Origin: Cyprinodon diabolis
Lineage: Eukaryota > Chordata > Actinopteri > Cyprinodontiformes > Cyprinodontidae
Assembly: GCA_030533445.1 (NCBI GenBank)
Contig: CM060064.1
Coordinates: 28,255,126 to 28,319,125, forward strand
Reading direction: 5' to 3'
DNA: 64,000 bases
Shown here one piece after another: positions 59,402-64,000 of the stretch. The translations under genes and the position numbers were made by a program. Numbering within the stretch: position 1 is the first letter of the stretch; every line of letters starts with the position of its first letter. The notes under the pieces are model-generated. The model saw only the letters and a list, made by a program, of their open reading frames with translations, searched no databases and was not told the DNA's origin.

Positions 59402-60470
59402 AATCTGTGCAACATCATCTGGAAATTGACACAAGAGAAGAAAATCCTACCATAGCAGAGGCTTCACTTTCTGTTTGGTTCTCATGCTTCTCTTATCTGA
59501 GACCTAAAGCTTAACATCTTTAATAAAATTCACTTGCATTCAAAGATTTTTATATTTCTTTCTTTTGCAGCTATAGTTCTCATAAAAACTTTAAAAAGGG
59601 TACATATTCCTCAATTTTTAGCTTCCTTTTAATGGCTTCCTGTTAAATCCAGAATTATAATGACCAGATAATGGAAGATCCAGATTCAACCGGAGCAAGA
59701 GATGTTTAAACAGTGGAGCTGCTTGGGAGAGATTCACCAGAATCAGCAACTGCAACACAGAATACAGGTCAGAGATCCAAAAGACACTAAGACAGGTCTG
59801 ATAGGGGTCAGGCAGGCAAGCAGGTTTACAGGAATACTTGTAATAATCTGACACTAGTCACTGGTCTGAGAGCTGGTTATACAGTTAGGTAAGAGGGAAA
59901 ATCTGATGGAGGCTGAGTGGAAACAGGGCAGAGCTGCCAGGTCTGTTGAATCCTGAATCAAACCAGCACTCATGCCAGAAATCATGACAAGAATAGAATT
60001 CAAAATCCTCCTTCTCACCTATAAAGCCTCCATCTTGGTTGTTTGGGGGGGGGGGGCAGGGTCAAGAGTTCTCAGTTGTTGTTCTAACACACAGCCAGTA
60101 GCTGGAACATAAATGTTCTGCTATCAGAACTCTGAGTCACCAGCCTGACGATATTCCCTCAACCCCAGAGAAACAAAAAAAAACAACAACAAAAAAAAAA
60201 ACACAAGCATGGTAGGAAATCACTTTAAGTATGTAGTAATCTAAACCTGGCCAGAAGAGAAACCTTTGGTCTAACACAGAGGAGAAAAAAAGAGATGCAA
60301 AAAAACATTGTAATTGTATATGTCTTAGGAATTTCTGAGAACTCTGAAGTATTTTGTTGAAACACCGATGGATTTCAAACCCAAAAACAGACTCGTGCAA
60401 AAACTAGTTTATCCTTAAGACAAAACACCCATACCTAAGGTAAGTTTATGCAATCCTGTGCAGTTAGGAC
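59402..60470. other. Zinc-finger 3' region and decayed repeats
   Basis: 59402-59460 continues the sixth finger out of frame. An AATAAA lies near 59522. At about 59990-60115 there is a degenerate phrase like RIEFKILLLTYKA, resembling the end of a fish LINE ORF2. Confidence 0.45.
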
Positions 60471-61054
60471 CAGTGGCGGCTGGTGACAAATATTTTTGGT
60501 GGGGCTGATATAGCCTAGTGTATGTCTCCAACTAATCCAGAATAAGAATTCAAATAAACAATTGGAAATGAAATACAATTTAACAGTAATGATTTAATTT
60601 ACTATATAATAACAGTGATTTGGGTCAATGTGACGGGGTTCTTTGGCCTCCAAGAATCCAGGCTCAGTCGGGTTACCGGTGTTGGTGATTTATTGTGCTC
60701 AAAAACTCAAAACAGGGTGCAAAAGAAACTAAACATGTACAAGATACTCTGGGCCTCAGCCTCCCTCCAGTTACGAGCAATGTCACAAAGAAACAGAAAA
60801 CAAAAATGGCCGCTTTTCTTCCCACAGCCCTCATTAAATAGTTTAAGCCCCTACAGGCTCTCTTATTTCTGATTTCTTCTCATTAATCAGTTTTGTCCAT
60901 ATATTACCTCCACAAACAATTAATATACAAAAATAATTTTTACAACTTAATTCCTTTACACAAATTCATTGACTTATTCAATTACACCATACTGGGTTTG
61001 AACCCAGCAAAGACGCCGCAAGACTGAAGATGACCAGTCCCCGTAGCATAAACA

Positions 61055-61100
61055 CGTACACACACACACACACACACAAATACACACACACACACACACG
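61055..61100 (+). repeat. (CA)n microsatellite
   Basis: Interrupted CA array inside hAT copy 2, counterpart of the TG array in copy 1. Confidence 0.9.
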
Positions 61101-61336
61101 GCTAACCCCACTGAAATATTGAGTGTGCACCCTCAATACGCCAGCAGGTAACCAGGACAGCTTGTGTGTTTTAAGTTAATGGAGCTACTGGGCTCAGCGT
61201 GAGTGTATTAGTCCTCACAAACACAGTATAACAGGAATGTGTGTGTGACGCGCAAAGTTAGAGAGGTTATTTTAAGTGACGAGGTGGAATCGTCACAGTC
61301 ACAATAACCATGACAGGAAATTTTCATATCCTACAA

Positions 61337-62647
61337 CAGTGTTGGGCACGTTACTTTGAAAAAGTAATTAGTTATAGTTACTAGTTACTTCTCCCAAAAA
61401 GTAACTGAGTTACTAACTGAGTTACTCCACAATAAAAGTAACTAGTTACTAGTAAAAGTAACTATTGCGTTACTTTTGTGTTTCTCGCCCCGTAAACCTC
61501 ACCACCCAGCCCCCACCTTCTCGCCGTGTGTTTCCAAAGCCAGCTGAATAGAGTGGATGACAAAGACAAGAACCTGCAGAGAGTTTTGCATTTATTGCAA
61601 CTCAACGTAAATGACATCAGGGGGGAACGCGATGTGAAGTTTTTTAACAGGGCATTCAGATCTGGTGAGTATATGAAATTAATAACTGGGGATGTCTAAT
61701 TCTGAAATCCTGTGTGTTTGGGTTGTTATAGATACTGCAACATCTATCTATCTAGATGTATACTCTGTGTGTGACATAAAATATGGATCTCCATCCCTGC
61801 CACAAAGGCCATCAAATAATGTTTAAAATAAAAAATACAGTAGGTTGAAAAGGCAGAGTATCCATCCATCCATCCATCCATCCATCCATCCATCCATCCA
61901 TCCATCCATCCATCCATCCATCCAGATTTCTCCCTTTCTCCATATAGGCTATCATTTGATCGTTCACGCTCTCCATAGTTCTCCTGTGGCGCGAGCACAG
62001 GGCGAATGTTGCGCGCCTTTAGCGAGCATGCGCGTTTCCTGTCGCTTGCGCGGTGACTCTTGCCGCCTGCGCTGTGCGGAGATGCAGAGGAAACCGTTAT
62101 GTGGTGGGGAAACGCAGCTCGACGTAACACCGGTATTTCCATGTGGAAAACGCTGTTTTGCTGCTGGATCCTCCTCACTCTCCATCTCTCTGTGTGTGCT
62201 GTACGTTAACACCCACCAGCGGAAACACCCACCTACCCAACTGACAGACGGAATCTCACTATACATCAGCCATTCTCATCCTCCCCTCTCTCATGACAAG
62301 GCGCGCACCTCTGGATGACCTAAAAAATAATCTTTAATATCTCTTAAACAAAAGTAGCACAAACAATATTTTTTTCTGCACAAATCTGCACTAACGTTGC
62401 ACTAACCATTCAGTCTATTTGCAGAGTTTTTGGACGTGGGTGGGGTGTCAGCTTCACGCAGCTGCGCACGAGTCCTATCATGAAAAAAGGTTCATTGTGC
62501 GACCTGAGTAACGCGCAGTAACGGGGTGTCTGCAATGGTAACTGCGTTATAGTTACAGTCAAAGTAATTAGTTAGATTACTCGTTACTAAAACAAGGTAA
62601 CGGCGTTAGTAACGCCGTTACTTTAAACGCCGTTAGTCCCATCACTG
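61337..62647. mobile_element. Non-autonomous hAT element nested in copy 2
   Basis: Inverted ends CAGTGTTGGG and CAGTGATGGG with subterminal 'agtaactagttac' and 'cgttactaacgccgttac' motifs. A perfect 8-bp duplication TCCTACAA lies at 61329-61336 and 62648-62655; copy 1 has one uninterrupted copy of this site near 2920-2930. Length 1311 bp, no transposase recognised. Confidence 0.92.
61861..61924 (+). repeat. (ATCC)n microsatellite
   Basis: About 16 units inside the nested hAT element. Confidence 0.95.
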
Positions 62648-63229
62648 TCCTACAACAGGGATGTTCTTCTGGCAAACGGGTAGATAAATGAGGATCTCAC
62701 CGAATTTGGTGGAAGCTGCATCTCGTTCGTTACAATCGCCATTGTCCCTCTAATTGTCTGCACCTGCGCATTGGGTGCAGTAGCCTGTTAAAGTGCAGTA
62801 TTTTCAGAGCCCCAAGACCATAAATTTTTGAGACGCTGATTGGCCATTAAATTATTAAATTCACCTAGCAATAGTACATGATTGGCAGATTCTCTGCAAA
62901 TGTGGCGCAGTCTGATCACAGCCCCAAGACAGAGAGTCTGTCTAGGAGGTAGGAGTCTGTCTGTGGAAATCCACAAATGAATGACAGTAGGTAGGGAAAT
63001 GTAGTTTATATAATTTGTTTTGCTTATAGTTACACACTCTAGAGAGTAGAACTGACATTTATGAGTTAATTTCTAAAAATATATTTTACGTTTCTCTCTT
63101 CTTATCAGGGAGGGCGGTGCCCCTGCGCCCCCTCTGGGCCGGCCGCCACTGGTTACTGACTGACTGTAAAGCTTCCTATATTTGAGAAACCAAACAACAA
63201 CTACAAAAAAAAAAAAAAAAACTGTAACT

Positions 63230-63480
63230 CTGGGCAAGATTCAGTTGTACACTTCCACCTCAAGAACAAAGGGCACACCTTTCAATACCAAAATGTTTAG
63301 ATTTTGGACAGAGGACAGATTGTTCGAAAGAGGGGTGAAGGAAGCCCTCTTTGTGAAATAAGGAGAAATGTCTCTGAACAGGAGAGGATTGCAGTTTCCT
63401 GTTATAAGCATTTTCAAATCAACCATGGACCATTCCAAAGAAATTACATAAACAGTCCCATTATGATGAAAAAGGTCAAT
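63230..63480 (+). mobile_element. Possible Penelope-like GIY-YIG fragment
   Basis: Broken frames read like HFHLKNKGHTFQYQNV then FERGVKEALFVK, which resembles the C-terminal endonuclease part of fish Penelope-like elements by recollection. It contains stops and is truncated at its 5' side. Confidence 0.45.
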
Positions 63481-64000
63481 CACACAGCTCATGCACAACA
63501 AAAAGCTCCAATAATGTAGAAGAAGATTAGGTGGCTATTTGATTTTTATCTGACTTGTAATGTGCTTAACAGGAGGGAAGTCAATGCTGCTTGGACACAT
63601 CAGCTCTCCAACTATAGATTGCACCGGTGCAAGCCAACAGAAGTGACTCCTGGATTGGTCACTCATGTTAAAAGGCTGAGCAACACCCGGTTGGTTCGAT
63701 GAGCTGCTGGTAGAGATGACAGAATGACCTCAGAGCCTACAAAAGGGATACCGTGCCTTGTCACGCCTTTGGCATAAACTAGCAAAATCTTTTTTTTATT
63801 CTCTTTAAGGATCTTTAGATCTAGTTTCTACTGTTAGTGGTTGCAATAAGAACAAAAGGCTGTCAAGTGGAATAATATGGATTTGCTATCTGAGGGAGCT
63901 CCTTCTACTCTCTCAGCTCACCCAGGATAGTGGAGAGACAGTTTTGTTGGCTGGAAACTGCCTTCTGCTGAGATAGCTCTTAGGAATCAAGTGTGTGTGG
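63481..64000. other. Non-coding DNA at the right edge
   Basis: No gene recognised. It may be the non-coding tail of the fragment at 63230-63480. Confidence 0.35.

Larger units (their letters stand above)
60471..63151 (-). mobile_element. Non-autonomous hAT element, copy 2, with nested hAT
   Basis: Inverted copy of the element at 2446-3731, starting CAGTGGCGGCTGGTG and ending with the complement of CAGTGGCGGCCGG. It is interrupted at 61337-62647. The 8-bp flanks (gttaggac and gttactga) agree in only four bases, so the duplication is decayed or the locus rearranged. The short start exon is kept on the minus strand (ATG at about 62743, donor GTGAG near 62700). Confidence 0.88.

Overview
The window reads as vertebrate nuclear DNA, most likely from a teleost fish. 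Its genes have short exons in AT-rich introns and intergenic DNA. Its transposons are typical fish types: several Tc1 families, hAT elements, a PNMA-type Ty3/Gypsy element, tRNA-derived SINEs and LINE tails. There is no bacterial or viral genome organisation.

Four cellular genes can be supported. RPS27 lies on the minus strand (7882-11629, 4 coding exons, complete 84 aa). RAB13 lies on the plus strand from 24903. It is head-to-head with RPS27, the pairing I recall from the human genome. Only coding exons 1-5 are found (to 35615); the exons for the G5 box, hypervariable tail and prenylation motif are not seen. ENTREP3 (FAM189B) is on the plus strand (41810-53284), complete in 14 coding exons, about 723 aa. 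A small C2H2 zinc-finger gene lies on the plus strand (58702-59401), with five intact fingers and a sixth broken by a frame change.

Most of the rest is mobile DNA, and three nested insertions can be resolved. (1) The RPS27-RAB13 interval carries an 11.2-kb composite. A Tc1-like element (11959-23145), sitting in a (TA)n tract, is split by a Ty3/Gypsy retrotransposon (12265-21839). The Gypsy has two 1520-bp LTRs, an open gag and an open pol, a 4-bp target duplication, and an A AAA AAC slippery heptamer at the gag/pol overlap. With one copy of the duplication, the two transposase halves total exactly 340 codons plus stop, so the junctions are exact. (2) At the left end, a decayed Tc1 (about 2240-4670) is split by a 1286-bp non-autonomous hAT with a perfect 8-bp duplication. 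(3) At the right end, a second, inverted copy of that hAT family (60471-63151) is split by another hAT (61337-62647), also with a perfect 8-bp duplication.

RAB13 intron 4 holds a further Tc1 (31310-32557) with matched 29-bp ends and an uninterrupted 343-aa transposase with all three catalytic acidic residues. ENTREP3 introns hold a decayed LINE with reverse-transcriptase remnants and a decayed Tc1. Other structure includes a degenerate array of about 62-bp units (56060-57860), a near-perfect 86-bp hairpin (7108-7193), a foldback element (36372-37510), and a duplicated block flanking RAB13 exon 5.
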